A stretch of 64,000 bases of DNA from JBPEWY01 sp052032225 (GCA_052032225.1 JBPEWY010000063.1:7633-71632); one strand, 5' to 3'. Counted from the first letter of the stretch, positions 8,320 through 18,121 are shown. Program-made: numbers and translations. The notes: generated by a model from the sequence alone, not told the origin.

Positions 8320-9001
8320 AAACATTATTACAGATGTTTTTTTTGACTTAGATCATACCTTATGGGATTTTGAAAAAAACTCGGCATTAACATTTAAAAA
8401 AATACTTAATGAGCATAATGTACCCGTAGCTTTAAATGATTTTTTAGAAGTTTATGTGCCAATTAATTTTGAGTATTGGAAACTTTATAGAGAAGAAAAA
8501 ATAACTAAAAAAGATTTAAGGTATTACAGGTTAAAAAACACATTTACTAAGTTAAAAATTGAAGCATCAGACGATTTAATTTTCACACTATCTGAAGAAT
8601 ACATAAAATATTTACCATCTTTTGGACATTTATTTAATCATACAACAGAAGTTTTGCAGTACTTAAAAGCTCATTACAAACTTCATATTATAACAAACGG
8701 TTTTCATGAAGTACAGCATTATAAACTACGCTCGGCACAAATTATAGATTATTTTACTCACATTATTAATTCAGAAATGGTTGGGGTAAAAAAACCAAAT
8801 CCTCTTATATTTGAATTTGCTTTACAAAAAGCTAATGTATCACCAAAGCAATCCATTATGATTGGAGATAACTTAGAGGCAGACATTTTAGGAGCTAAAA
8901 ATGTTGGTATGCATGCGCTTCATTTTAATTCTAACAATCAAAATAAACATAACCACGCACAAATAATTACTAGTCTTTTAGAAATAAAAAACTATTTATA
9001 G
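8309..9001 (+). CDS. YjjG-type noncanonical pyrimidine nucleotidase (HAD family)
   Basis: A 230-residue cytoplasmic HAD phosphatase. Motif I is FFDLDHTLWDFEKN, the usual YjjG form; motif II TNGF is followed by GVKKPNPLIF (motif III Lys) and MIGDNLEADILGAKNVG (motif IV). A helical cap lies between about residues 20 and 100. YjjG enzymes dephosphorylate noncanonical pyrimidine nucleotides, cleaning the nucleotide pool. The ATG lies inside the end of the deacetylase-like gene (11-nt overlap), implying translational coupling. Confidence 0.88.
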   Translation: MKLRNIITDVFFDLDHTLWDFEKNSALTFKKILNEHNVPVALNDFLEVYVPINFEYWKLYREEKITKKDLRYYRLKNTFTKLKIEASDDLIFTLSEEYIKYLPSFGHLFNHTTEVLQYLKAHYKLHIITNGFHEVQHYKLRSAQIIDYFTHIINSEMVGVKKPNPLIFEFALQKANVSPKQSIMIGDNLEADILGAKNVGMHALHFNSNNQNKHNHAQIITSLLEIKNYL

Positions 9002-9037
9002 AGTTATACTATTTAGTAAATAAAGGTATGACTGGTT

Positions 9038-9598
9038 ATGAAGTGTAGTTTACAAAACATTTTTTGCAAAGTATCTTTACAAAAAGGGTTATTATTTACT
9101 ACTTTTTTGCTCTTATTATCTTGTGTTAAGGATGTAGATTTTAATCAAGCAGAAGACTTTCAGGCTACTCCTGTATATACTGCCAATCTTGTTTTTTTTG
9201 AGCTAACTGCACAAGAAATGGCCCAAGCACCACAACCAATAAATGTTACAGACAACACATCGTTTAGGGTTTTAACAGAAGAAGGATTTATACAAGACAA
9301 TACCATAAGAGCCCAATTGTTTTTAGAGTTTACCAATACAATAGGGCAACCTTTTAGTATTCAAGTAACACTATTAGATGATAACGATCAGGTTACAGAT
9401 ACTTTCCAGATTAATATTCCGGCCTCTTCGGGAGCTGAGGTTGTCAGAAATACAACTAGAGATTACCAAGGTCAAAATTTAGATGCATTTTTACAAACCA
9501 CCCAAATTGTAATAAATTTTCAGGGTAATGTAACAGCCCAAGATACTGGTACTTTACAATTAAAATCATCAGGAACTTTATATATGTTGTTTGAATGA
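9038..9598 (+). CDS. Hypothetical lipoprotein
   Basis: A 186-residue protein not recognised as a named family. A long N-terminal region ends in the lipobox-like LLLLSC, with Cys near residue 29. The mature part is beta-rich, with repeated Thr/Gln/Asn strands (FRVLTEEGFIQDNTIRAQLFLEFTNTIGQPFSIQVTLLDDNDQVTDTFQINIP). It overlaps the following DUF5723 gene by 4 nt (TGAGA junction), so the two are probably translated together and may form a surface complex; this is inference. The n-region of 17 residues is long for a signal peptide, so the start could be slightly downstream. Confidence 0.65.
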   Translation: MKCSLQNIFCKVSLQKGLLFTTFLLLLSCVKDVDFNQAEDFQATPVYTANLVFFELTAQEMAQAPQPINVTDNTSFRVLTEEGFIQDNTIRAQLFLEFTNTIGQPFSIQVTLLDDNDQVTDTFQINIPASSGAEVVRNTTRDYQGQNLDAFLQTTQIVINFQGNVTAQDTGTLQLKSSGTLYMLFE

Positions 9599-11016
9599 GA
9601 AAACTAACAATTACCATAGTGCTATTATTATGGGGAATGGTTGGGTTTTCGCAAAACAACCAAACCCTGTATGGTTTTACTAAAATCCCACAATCTCTTT
9701 TATTAAACCCTGGGGCCGATGTAAATTTTAATGGCTACGTTGGAATGCCGGCGCTTTCAGGAATTCAAATAAATGCAAGATCAAGTGGAATTTCGATTTA
9801 CGATTTATTTGCAGATAATAACGTAGATTTTAACGTTAAAGTAGCTCAAGCAATTAATGATCTTAATTTTAGAGACGATTTTGGAGTTACCCAACAATTA
9901 GAATTAATTTCTGTAGGCTTTAAAGGAAACAGATGGCATGAAAACACATTTTACTCTATGGGAGTATATCAGGAGTTAGATGCCTATGCATTTTGGCCAG
10001 ATGATCCCGCTGTTTTATTTTATGATGGTAATTTTAATCATATAGGCAGAAAATTTGATTTAGGCCAGATACTTGCCCGAGGAGAGTTACTTACAGTATT
10101 TCATTTTGGAATTAATAAAAAAATAAACAAGAAATTACGAGTAGGAGGTAGGGCTAAATTGTACAATAGTATCATAGAAGTTTCTAGCATTAATAACAGG
10201 GGAGCATTTACTACAGAATTAGGTTCAGATAATGTATACACACAAACATTAAGTGTAAACATGTCTGTAAAAACTGCCGGTATTAAAGATTTAGACGAGA
10301 GTGATAATGCAGGCAAAACATTACTTACAAGGGCTCTTTTAGGAGGAAACTTAGGATTAGGGTTAGATGTAGGATTTACATATAATTTAAATAGACAAGA
10401 AAAAATAGCTGCCAGTTTACAAGACATAGGTTTTGTTTGGTACACAAAAAACATAGAAAATTATAACGCATTGGGCTTTTATACCTACCAAGGTATAGAG
10501 TTGTTATTCCCGCAAATTGCTAACGCATCTAGCGCAGAAGATTATTGGGAAGATTTAAAACAAGAAATAGAAGAAAGTATAGTATATACTAAAAATAGTT
10601 CATCTTACATCAGATTAAGGCCATTAAAACTAAGAGCACTTTACAGTTATGGATTTGGAGAAAGAGAGGTAGAAGAATGTAATTGCCTTTTACCATTAGA
10701 GCTTAATCCGTACAGAAATTACGTAGGATTACAGTTATACGGAATCATGCGCCCAAGAGGACCTCAGGTAGCCTTAACCGGATTTTATCAAAAACATTTA
10801 TTCTCTTTTTTAGACGCTAAAGCAACATTTACGGTAGATAAATACTCGTTTTCTAATTTAGGGTTAGGGGTATCGTCTCAAATTGGTACTATAAATATAT
10901 ATGCTATGGCCGATAATATTTTAAGCTATGGAAATCTTGCCAAGGCTAATGCTATTTCATTTCAATTTGGGATTAACTATATTGCAAAACCTAATGTAAA
11001 AAAGAAAATACTATAG
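9595..11016 (+). CDS. DUF5723 family probable outer-membrane protein
   Basis: A 473-residue protein with a signal peptide ending near VGFSQ. The start of the mature part (GFTKIPQSLLLNPGADVNFNGYVGMPALSGIQI) resembles DUF5723 and, more remotely, PorP/SprF-like Bacteroidota barrels. Alternating hydrophobic strands (LGLGLDVGFTYNLN; YSFSNLGLGVSSQIGTINIYAMADNI) fit an outer-membrane beta barrel. Function is unknown. It lies between a lipoprotein gene (4-nt overlap) and another secreted unknown (3-nt gap), so all three are likely one operon. Confidence 0.75.
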   Translation: MRKLTITIVLLLWGMVGFSQNNQTLYGFTKIPQSLLLNPGADVNFNGYVGMPALSGIQINARSSGISIYDLFADNNVDFNVKVAQAINDLNFRDDFGVTQQLELISVGFKGNRWHENTFYSMGVYQELDAYAFWPDDPAVLFYDGNFNHIGRKFDLGQILARGELLTVFHFGINKKINKKLRVGGRAKLYNSIIEVSSINNRGAFTTELGSDNVYTQTLSVNMSVKTAGIKDLDESDNAGKTLLTRALLGGNLGLGLDVGFTYNLNRQEKIAASLQDIGFVWYTKNIENYNALGFYTYQGIELLFPQIANASSAEDYWEDLKQEIEESIVYTKNSSSYIRLRPLKLRALYSYGFGEREVEECNCLLPLELNPYRNYVGLQLYGIMRPRGPQVALTGFYQKHLFSFLDAKATFTVDKYSFSNLGLGVSSQIGTINIYAMADNILSYGNLAKANAISFQFGINYIAKPNVKKKIL

Positions 11017-11019
11017 CAT

Positions 11020-11799
11020 ATGAAAAAGATATTGCTTTTGGGGGTAACACTTTTAAGTTTTATTACAACAGCACAAAAAAGTATAAATAACTACGAGTAT
11101 ATAGTTGTACCGGTTAAATTTGACTTTCAGAAAAGAGACAACCAGCACAGGATAAACACAATTACTAAGTTTTTATTTGAAAAGTACGGTTTTAAAGCCG
11201 TTTATAGTAGTAATATGCCTTTGCACATTAAAGCTAATCCTTGTAAAGCGCTACATGCTAATGTTGTAGATAATTCAAACGTTTTTACCACAAAGGTTCG
11301 TGTTGAGATTACAGACTGTAATGGGAAAGTTCTTTACACAACACCAGAGGCAGCTAATAAAATTAAAGATTATGAAACGGCTTATAAAACAGCTTTAGAA
11401 GAAGCTTTTAAGGATATGGTCATTTTAAATTATCAATATGAGTCTTTAGAGAGTGATCCTGAAGAAGAAATAACTACAGATATAAAATCCGAACCAACTA
11501 ATAAACCTGAAGAAAAACCTATTAAAATAGTAAAGGCAGAAAACAAACAAGATTCAGAAGAGGTTTTAAACAAGCAGCCTATTTTAAAACCAAATATGCT
11601 TTATGCGCAACCTATAGAGAATGGTTATCAATTAATTGATAGTACTCCAAAAGTGGTATATATTATTAAAAAAACAAGTTCTGAAAATGAATTTATTGTT
11701 ACCAGTGGAGGAATATTAAAAAAAGTAAATGGAGTTTGGATTTTAGAGTTTTACGAAGACAATAAATTACAGCGAAAACAACTAAACATTAAGTTTTAA
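11020..11799 (+). CDS. Hypothetical secreted protein
   Basis: A 259-residue protein with a signal peptide (MKKILLLGVTLLSFITTAQ). The N-terminal domain (YIVVPVKFDFQKRDNQHRINTITKFLFEKYGFKAVY, then FTTKVRVEITDCNGKVLY) is mixed alpha/beta; a charged low-complexity linker rich in Glu, Pro and Lys covers about residues 147-185; and a short C-terminal beta domain (YQLIDSTPKVVYIIKKTSS) follows. I do not recognise the family. It begins 3 nt after the DUF5723 gene and its end overlaps that of the convergent rarA by 4 nt. Confidence 0.65.
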   Translation: MKKILLLGVTLLSFITTAQKSINNYEYIVVPVKFDFQKRDNQHRINTITKFLFEKYGFKAVYSSNMPLHIKANPCKALHANVVDNSNVFTTKVRVEITDCNGKVLYTTPEAANKIKDYETAYKTALEEAFKDMVILNYQYESLESDPEEEITTDIKSEPTNKPEEKPIKIVKAENKQDSEEVLNKQPILKPNMLYAQPIENGYQLIDSTPKVVYIIKKTSSENEFIVTSGGILKKVNGVWILEFYEDNKLQRKQLNIKF

Positions 11800-13073
11800 T
11801 AGTTGTATTTGTCTTTCCAACGCGTTTTTAAAAAGTCTCTAATAGCTTTTTCTCTGGTATTATTTCCAGGCTCAAATAGCTTTGTGTTTGCAATAGCTTC
11901 GGGTAAAAACTCATGTGACACAAAGTTATTCTCATAATCGTGAGCATATTTGTAGTTTTCACCGTAACCAAGCTCTTTCATTAATTTGGTTGGAGCATTT
12001 CTAATAGAAAGAGGCACCGGCAAATCGCCGGTTTCACGAACTAATTTTTGAGCGTTTTTAATAGCCATATACGAGGCGTTGCTTTTAGGAGAAGTTGCTA
12101 AGTAAATAGCGCACTGGCTTAATATTATACGAGCCTCAGGATACCCGATTGTGGTTACCGCCTGAAAAGTATTATTAGCAATAACCAATGCAGTAGGATT
12201 TGCATTGCCAATATCTTCTGAGGCTAAAATTAGCATTCGTCTGGCAATAAACTTAACGTCTTCGCCTCCTTCTATCATCCTAGCCAACCAATATACAGCA
12301 GCATTAGGATCACTTCCTCGGATAGATTTTATAAATGCAGAAATAATATCGTAGTGTTGCTCTCCTGTTTTATCATACAAAACAGTGTTTTGCTGTACTT
12401 TGTCTGTTACTAATTTATTGGTTATTGTAATAGTAGAACTCTCCTCAGACATTACAATAAGCTCAAATATATTTAGCAATTTTCTAGCATCACCACCAGA
12501 CAGCCTAATAATAGCTTCGGTTTCTTTTAACTTTATATTTTTTTTAGAAATAACGTCATCTTCTTTAATAGCTCTATGTAACAATGCTTCTAATTCTTCT
12601 TTAGAAAAAGGATTTAAAGTATAAACTTGACATCTAGACAGCAAAGCGGGAATAACTTCAAAACTAGGGTTTTCTGTTGTTGCACCAATTAAGGTAATCC
12701 AACCTTTTTCTACAGCTCCGAGTAATGAATCTTGTTGCGATTTACTAAATCTGTGGATTTCATCAATAAATAAAATTGGGTTTTTTGTGGTAAATAAACC
12801 ATCGCTTTTTTTTGCCTTTTCAATAACTTCTCTCACATCTTTTACACCAGAGCTAATAGCACTTAGGGTATAAAACGGGCGACCACTTTCATGAGCAATT
12901 ATATTAGCTAATGTTGTTTTTCCGGTTCCCGGAGGTCCCCAGAAAATTAGAGAAGGAATCACTCCAGACTTTATTTGTTGTGTTAGTGCACCATTACTAC
13001 CAACTAAATGTTGCTGGCTTAAATAAGCGTCCAAAGTTTTTGGGCGCATGCGTTCTGCTAACGGTATATTCAT
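11796..13073 (-). CDS. rarA: Replication-associated recombination protein A (AAA ATPase)
   Basis: A 425-residue RarA/MgsA clamp-loader-like ATPase that acts at stalled replication forks. The N-terminus PLAERMRPKTLDAYLSQQHLVG is typical; Walker A is GPPGTGKTT near residue 46, Walker B is LFIDEIHRF, and sensor I lies in LIGATTENPSFEV. The C-terminal tetramerisation region contains RMIEGGEDVKFIARRMLILASEDIGNANP, which is diagnostic. It is divergent from the rhomboid gene with a 74-nt intergenic region. Confidence 0.95.
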   Translation of the reverse strand: MNIPLAERMRPKTLDAYLSQQHLVGSNGALTQQIKSGVIPSLIFWGPPGTGKTTLANIIAHESGRPFYTLSAISSGVKDVREVIEKAKKSDGLFTTKNPILFIDEIHRFSKSQQDSLLGAVEKGWITLIGATTENPSFEVIPALLSRCQVYTLNPFSKEELEALLHRAIKEDDVISKKNIKLKETEAIIRLSGGDARKLLNIFELIVMSEESSTITITNKLVTDKVQQNTVLYDKTGEQHYDIISAFIKSIRGSDPNAAVYWLARMIEGGEDVKFIARRMLILASEDIGNANPTALVIANNTFQAVTTIGYPEARIILSQCAIYLATSPKSNASYMAIKNAQKLVRETGDLPVPLSIRNAPTKLMKELGYGENYKYAHDYENNFVSHEFLPEAIANTKLFEPGNNTREKAIRDFLKTRWKDKYNY

Positions 13074-13147
13074 AGTGTAAAGGTACTACAAAACCAAAAA
13101 CTAAAATAGGGTTGTAGTTTAGTTTATATTATCTTTAAATTGTAGAA

Positions 13148-13888
13148 ATGAAAACTTTAGAAACTAAAAATAAGATATACCAAGCTGTATTTATTCCACT
13201 TTCATTTGTGTTTTTACTATGGTTTGTTTTTTGGATAGAAACAAATTTTAAGATTGATTTTTCTTCTTATGGTATTTATCCAAGAACAATTAGTGGGTTA
13301 AAAGGAGTTCTATTTAGTCCGTTTATACACGGTTCACTTTCTCATTTATACAACAATTCTATACCCCTTTTAGTTTTAGGAGCTTCGCTTTTATTTTTTT
13401 ATAAGCCTATTAGTGTACGTGTACTTTTATTTGGCTGGATAATGGGGGGTCTTTTAACTTGGCTTGTAGCAAGAGAAGCTTACCACATAGGAGCAAGCTT
13501 GTTAATTTACATGTTGGTTAGTTTTATATTTTTTACAGGAATATTATCTAAACATTTTAGATTGGTTGCGCTTTCACTCTTGGTGGTTTTTATTTACGGA
13601 AGTATGATGTGGTATGTTTTTCCGATAGAAGAAAAGATTTCTTGGGAAGGGCATTTGTCTGGTTTTATATCCGGTTTAATATTGGCCTTAATTTATGGTA
13701 AAAAAATGAAACCAGCTCCAAAATACGATTGGGAAAAACCAGACTACAACGAAGCAAGCGACCCCTTTTTACAACATTTTGATCAAGATGGAAATTTTAT
13801 TGAAAATAAAGATGAGAGCACTAATGAGACTGAGAGTAAAGTGAAAATTAATTATAATTATAGAGCCAACAAATCAGATAATAATTAA
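13148..13888 (+). CDS. Rhomboid family intramembrane serine protease
   Basis: A 246-residue inner-membrane protein with about six hydrophobic segments. The catalytic serine lies in HIGASLLIY (GxS) and the catalytic histidine in WEGHLSGFISGL; the upstream segment SPFIHGSLSHLYNNSIPLLVLG holds the conserved His and Asn residues of the oxyanion region. The last 50 residues are polar and cytosolic. In the GxSx segment the usual glycine after Ser is Leu, a tolerated change. TATCTTTA at 13130-13137 is a weak -7 candidate. It is convergent with rlmB with a 4-nt overlap. Confidence 0.85.
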   Translation: MKTLETKNKIYQAVFIPLSFVFLLWFVFWIETNFKIDFSSYGIYPRTISGLKGVLFSPFIHGSLSHLYNNSIPLLVLGASLLFFYKPISVRVLLFGWIMGGLLTWLVAREAYHIGASLLIYMLVSFIFFTGILSKHFRLVALSLLVVFIYGSMMWYVFPIEEKISWEGHLSGFISGLILALIYGKKMKPAPKYDWEKPDYNEASDPFLQHFDQDGNFIENKDESTNETESKVKINYNYRANKSDNN

Positions 13889-14622
13889 CTCATTCTTTGC
13901 CTAACTACTTCATAAAGTATAGCTCCACAAGCAACAGAAACATTTAAAGATTCTATTTCTCCTAAAATCGGTAGTTTACCTTTTTCATCAACTATTTTTA
14001 AAACTCCTGCAGACACACCAACATCTTCAGCACCCATAATAATGGCTAAAGGTTCTGATAGTGATAATTGGTAGATTGCCTTATCTGTTTTTTCTGTTGC
14101 AGCAACTGTTTTTATACCGGATGCTTGTAAATAGTAAACAGCATCTTTAATATGATTTACTTTGCATATTGGGACTTTAAAGGCTGCACCGGCAGAAGTT
14201 TTTACAGTATCTGCAGTAACAGGTGCTGCACCCTTTTTAGGAATAATTATACCATGAACTCCTGTACATTCAGCAGTTCTAATTATAGCGCCAAAATTTC
14301 TAACATCAGAAATATGGTCCAATACTAAAAAAAGGGGAGTTTCTCCTCTTTCTATTGTACTAATAACTAAGTTTTCAAAATCCGCATATTCAATAGGAGA
14401 GGTGATAGCTACAATACCTTGATGATTTTTTTTGGTAAATTTATTGAGCTTTACCAATGGCACATAGCTTCTGGCTATATCGTTTTTATTAAGCAGGGTA
14501 TTTAACTGGTTAAAAAGCTCTCCTTTAAGCCCTTTTTGTATAAACACTTTTTCTATTGTCTTCCCGGAGTTTATAGCTTCTATAGTAGCTCTTATGCCAT
14601 AGATTTCATGGCTTTTATTCAT
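13885..14622 (-). CDS. rlmB: TrmH/SpoU family 23S rRNA (guanosine-2'-O)-methyltransferase
   Basis: A 245-residue SPOUT methyltransferase matching RlmB, which methylates G2251 of 23S rRNA. The N-terminal substrate-binding domain starts HEIYGIRATIEAINSG; the knotted catalytic domain shows LVLDHISDVRNFGAIIRTAECTG (motif 1, with the key Asn and Arg), IIMGAEDVGVS (motif 2) and LPILGEIESLNVSVACGAILYE (motif 3). It starts 4 nt after the stop of the large FG-GAP lipoprotein gene, so it is probably co-transcribed with that unrelated gene. Confidence 0.9.
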   Translation of the reverse strand: MNKSHEIYGIRATIEAINSGKTIEKVFIQKGLKGELFNQLNTLLNKNDIARSYVPLVKLNKFTKKNHQGIVAITSPIEYADFENLVISTIERGETPLFLVLDHISDVRNFGAIIRTAECTGVHGIIIPKKGAAPVTADTVKTSAGAAFKVPICKVNHIKDAVYYLQASGIKTVAATEKTDKAIYQLSLSEPLAIIMGAEDVGVSAGVLKIVDEKGKLPILGEIESLNVSVACGAILYEVVRQRMS

Positions 14623-14626
14623 AAAA

Positions 14627-17600
14627 TTAATTTTTAGTATTTAATTCAACACCGTAAAGTTCTTCGTTGTTTCTCGCAGCCAACAAAAGTAATTTTTTAT
14701 TTGATAGCTTTAAGCTTTTAAGTGATTTTACATTCCCCGGAATATATAAACCAGATTCATGAGCAGGAATTGGTAAGTAGCCATCTTTTTTGTTAGATAA
14801 TAACACCAATCCTGTACCCATATCTAACCTAGGGGTTTCTACTTCTGTATTGTAAATATTACCAATTAAAATAAGATCGTCAAATGAATCATTATTAACA
14901 TCCTTAACAACTACATCTAAAACAGGGAACATTTGTGCTGCAACTGGAAGTAATTTCTTCTCAAATTTACCGTAACCTTTATTCAATAAAAGCATGCTCC
15001 TAAACTCTGTAGCGTCAAAAGATATGGCATTCTTAAGCTTGTCACCATATATTTCATCAAGAGTAGCATTAGCAAACTCACTATACGTTGGAAACTTCTC
15101 TATTATAAAAGGCATCTGTTGTGATGAACACTCTCTACCTCTTACGGGAACATATTTATCTTTATATTTTTTACTCAAAACAATATCGAATGTTCCATTA
15201 TCATCAAAATCATTTCCATAAACTTTAAAAGGCTTGTCTTTGCTTGCTTTAAATTTAATGTTTAATCCAACATTCCCAATAATATAATCAGGCAAACCAT
15301 CATTATTAACATCTGTTTCTTTAACGGTAAACCACCATCCTTTTTCATTATCTACTCCAATTTCTCTAGATACATCTTTAAATGTACCTTTCATGTTCTT
15401 AAAGAAGCCAATGTGAGTCCATTCTCCAACAACAATAAAATCATCCCATCCATCTGCATTAAAATCTGTTTTAATGAGTTTATTTATTATTCCAAAATTC
15501 TCAATTTCCGGAGCAATTTCTTTTGTAACATCTTCTAAGTTTTTGTCATTGTTTTCATAAATAAAAGAATTTGCAGGTTTAGGGTATTGTTTTGGTATAA
15601 TTCTATTACCTACGATAACATCTAAATCACCATCTTTATCGAAATCTAAAGAAATAACTGTTTTTCCGCTTTCTTTGTTGTTTAATAGTGTGTTTTGTGA
15701 AAGTTTCACAAAATTACCTTTACCATCATTAATATAAAGTCTGTCAGAGTATCTATCATCTCCTTTTTTAAACTCATTTCCTCCACTTATTACCATTAAA
15801 TCTAAATCGGAGTCTCCATCAAAATCAAAAAACAAAGATTCCATATCCTCATGTAACCTATCTGCTTCAAATACAGATTCAGATGATTTATAGAAAGTAT
15901 TTTGATTTGTTTGAATATAGAGTGTACCTGCTTGACCAGCAGCGCCACCAACATAAAAATCCTCTAAACCGTCATTGTTTACATCTGCTACCGAAAGGTG
16001 AGGCCCCAGGGTAGATTGTTTGTAAGGAAGTAATATTTCTTCTTCAAAATCATCATAAATATTTTCATTATGTTTAAAATCAATATTATAATTTTTTAAA
16101 GAAGCAGTTTTAAAAATTGTACTTTTATTGTTTTTAGGAATTGATTTCTTAATTGCATCTTTTTCATAAAAAACAAGTTCTGTATTTGCTTTTACATTAG
16201 TTTTTTGTTCTAATTTTCCTGATGGCCATTCTACAGTGATTGTATCTATTTTACTATAATTACCTAACCCAAAATGTGCAACATTTTCTACTGCAGACAT
16301 ATAGCCTCTCACTCTTTTTGTTTCTGAAAACTGTTTCTTATTGGCATAGGTAATTGTAACTTTTGCAAAAGGCTCTGAGGTGTTGCCTATAGTTTTAACT
16401 CTTAGATAGTTACCTAATTTTTTTTCTACAGATAAGTTTTTATATAAAAAAGCATTATCATCTATGTTATTAACTACTAAGTCTAAATCGCCATCATTAT
16501 CTAAATCACCAATTGCGGCACCGTTAGAGAAAGAATAGTCTGCTAATCCCCAGCTGATTGCTTCATTATTGAAAATCAAACTGTCTTTGCTTTCATATAG
16601 AATGTTAGGAAGTTTTTCAGATGGCATTTGATGATACAATTCTTCTTGTACATTTAGAGGAATGTTATTCCCGTACATTTTTTTTGCTTCATTAACTTTC
16701 ATTCTGAGGTCATTGTCTAATGCATATCTTCTATAGCCATTTGTTACATATATATCTTTTTTTTCGTCATGATTTAAATCTTCTATTAAAACTGTCCAGC
16801 TCCAATCTGTATTGGCTGTATTAGAAAGTTGGGCAATATTATGGTATTTACCGTTGCCTAAGTTTAACTGTAAGCTGTTATACATGTATTGATATTGAAA
16901 CTTGGCTTTTTCAACCAAAAAATTAAATCGATCTACACTCATAGAAGCCATTAGTGTTTTGGATCTAACATGATCTGTAGAAGCCATGTCTAAAACAAAA
17001 ATATCTTGTAATGCATCATTGTTTACATCTGCAATATCAACACCCATTCCGTAAAAAGAAATTTGATTTGTGGCATCTTTTATTGCATTAGAGAAAGTTC
17101 CATTTTTATTATTAATATACATAGCATCTGGTATGTAGTAATCACTTGCAATATAAATATCTAACCAACCATCATTGTTTATGTCACTAACACATAAGCC
17201 TAAACCAAACACCGGATTTAAAATTCCCGAAGATTGTGTTACATCGGTAAATTTATTCCCGTCATTTCTGTAAAGTTTTGAGGTATTATAATAAAGTAAA
17301 TCAGGGTTGTTTGCTAATATTTTAGAGAAGCTTATTGGGTCGTAGCCATATAGCTCGTTTTCATTCATTACAATGCAATCTAAATCACCATCTTTATCAT
17401 AGTCAAAGAAAGCAGATTGTGTGCTAATACCCATATCTGCCAAACCATATTCTTCTGCACTTTCTTTGAATGTTAAGTTTTGTTGATTTATAAAAAGAAG
17501 ATTTTTTCTTTGGTCTCTTTTAAATGGGCCTCCTTGCGACACATAAATATCTTTCCAACCATCGTTATTAATATCTACAAAAGTCACTCCATTAGCCCAA

Positions 17601-17983
17601 AACTTTCCAACATTAATATTTGCTTGCGCTGTTACATCTTCAAATTTTAAGTTACCTTTATTTAAGTACAGTTTATTTTCTACTTGATTTCCACAAAAAA
17701 ATATATCAAGTAACCCATCATTATTTATGTCTTCAATACCTACTCCTGCACCATTGTAGAAGTAATCAAAATCAAAAAGGTTTTCAAGAGTTTTTATGTT
17801 CTCTTTTAAGTTATTTGAGAAATTAATATTGCTTTCAGAACTAGATATTTTTTCAAAAACATTAGTTGAAGCTTGCTCTGTATGATTATTATTTTGATAA
17901 TTTTTAGTGTTGTTTGATGAATTTTTTTTGCATCCAACAAATAAAATAATAACTACTATTAAGGCTACAGTTTTAGCATTCAT
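14627..17983 (-). CDS. Large FG-GAP/VCBS-repeat lipoprotein with ASPIC/UnbV domain
   Basis: A 1118-residue surface lipoprotein: hydrophobic leader then LFVGCKKN, Cys at about residue 18. It contains a long series of calcium-binding FG-GAP repeats, seen as DINNDGLLDIFF, DINNDGWKDIYV, DYDKDGDLDCIV, DLDNDGDLDLVV, DVNNDGLEDFYVG, DFDKDGDLDVIVG and others, forming probably two beta propellers. Between them, near residues 545-610, is an ASPIC/UnbV segment (RGYMSAVENVAHFGLG, then ITVEWPSGK). The role is likely extracellular binding or adhesion, but no substrate is known. It follows the terminator of the upstream sus operon and is 4 nt from rlmB. Confidence 0.85.
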   Translation of the reverse strand: MNAKTVALIVVIILFVGCKKNSSNNTKNYQNNNHTEQASTNVFEKISSSESNINFSNNLKENIKTLENLFDFDYFYNGAGVGIEDINNDGLLDIFFCGNQVENKLYLNKGNLKFEDVTAQANINVGKFWANGVTFVDINNDGWKDIYVSQGGPFKRDQRKNLLFINQQNLTFKESAEEYGLADMGISTQSAFFDYDKDGDLDCIVMNENELYGYDPISFSKILANNPDLLYYNTSKLYRNDGNKFTDVTQSSGILNPVFGLGLCVSDINNDGWLDIYIASDYYIPDAMYINNKNGTFSNAIKDATNQISFYGMGVDIADVNNDALQDIFVLDMASTDHVRSKTLMASMSVDRFNFLVEKAKFQYQYMYNSLQLNLGNGKYHNIAQLSNTANTDWSWTVLIEDLNHDEKKDIYVTNGYRRYALDNDLRMKVNEAKKMYGNNIPLNVQEELYHQMPSEKLPNILYESKDSLIFNNEAISWGLADYSFSNGAAIGDLDNDGDLDLVVNNIDDNAFLYKNLSVEKKLGNYLRVKTIGNTSEPFAKVTITYANKKQFSETKRVRGYMSAVENVAHFGLGNYSKIDTITVEWPSGKLEQKTNVKANTELVFYEKDAIKKSIPKNNKSTIFKTASLKNYNIDFKHNENIYDDFEEEILLPYKQSTLGPHLSVADVNNDGLEDFYVGGAAGQAGTLYIQTNQNTFYKSSESVFEADRLHEDMESLFFDFDGDSDLDLMVISGGNEFKKGDDRYSDRLYINDGKGNFVKLSQNTLLNNKESGKTVISLDFDKDGDLDVIVGNRIIPKQYPKPANSFIYENNDKNLEDVTKEIAPEIENFGIINKLIKTDFNADGWDDFIVVGEWTHIGFFKNMKGTFKDVSREIGVDNEKGWWFTVKETDVNNDGLPDYIIGNVGLNIKFKASKDKPFKVYGNDFDDNGTFDIVLSKKYKDKYVPVRGRECSSQQMPFIIEKFPTYSEFANATLDEIYGDKLKNAISFDATEFRSMLLLNKGYGKFEKKLLPVAAQMFPVLDVVVKDVNNDSFDDLILIGNIYNTEVETPRLDMGTGLVLLSNKKDGYLPIPAHESGLYIPGNVKSLKSLKLSNKKLLLLAARNNEELYGVELNTKN

Positions 17984-18051
17984 GTTGTTATAAAATAAAT
18001 GGAGTAGGTTTAAACTTAAAATTGTGTTTGCAACAAATATTTTGACCTAAA

Positions 18052-18082
18052 TATAAAAAAACCACCTCAAAAGAGGTGGTTT
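18052..18082 (-). terminator. Intrinsic terminator of the first sus operon
   Basis: AAACCACCTC at 18059-18068 pairs with GAGGTGGTTT at 18073-18082 across an AAAA loop. Read on the minus strand the stem is followed by a run of T (the A run at 18055-18061), so it ends transcription coming from the lipoprotein gene whose stop is at 18122. It separates the sus operon from the FG-GAP/rlmB unit. Confidence 0.85.
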
Positions 18083-18121
18083 AAATTTAAAAAACATTGT
18101 TTTATAATTATGCCTTTTTAA

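Noticed and set aside
9010..9022. TATTTA-G-TAAATA palindrome before the lipoprotein gene, as a third iron-operator copy
   Set aside because: Much shorter than the 23-bp dyads and lacking the AGAAT/ATTCT core; common in AT-rich DNA.
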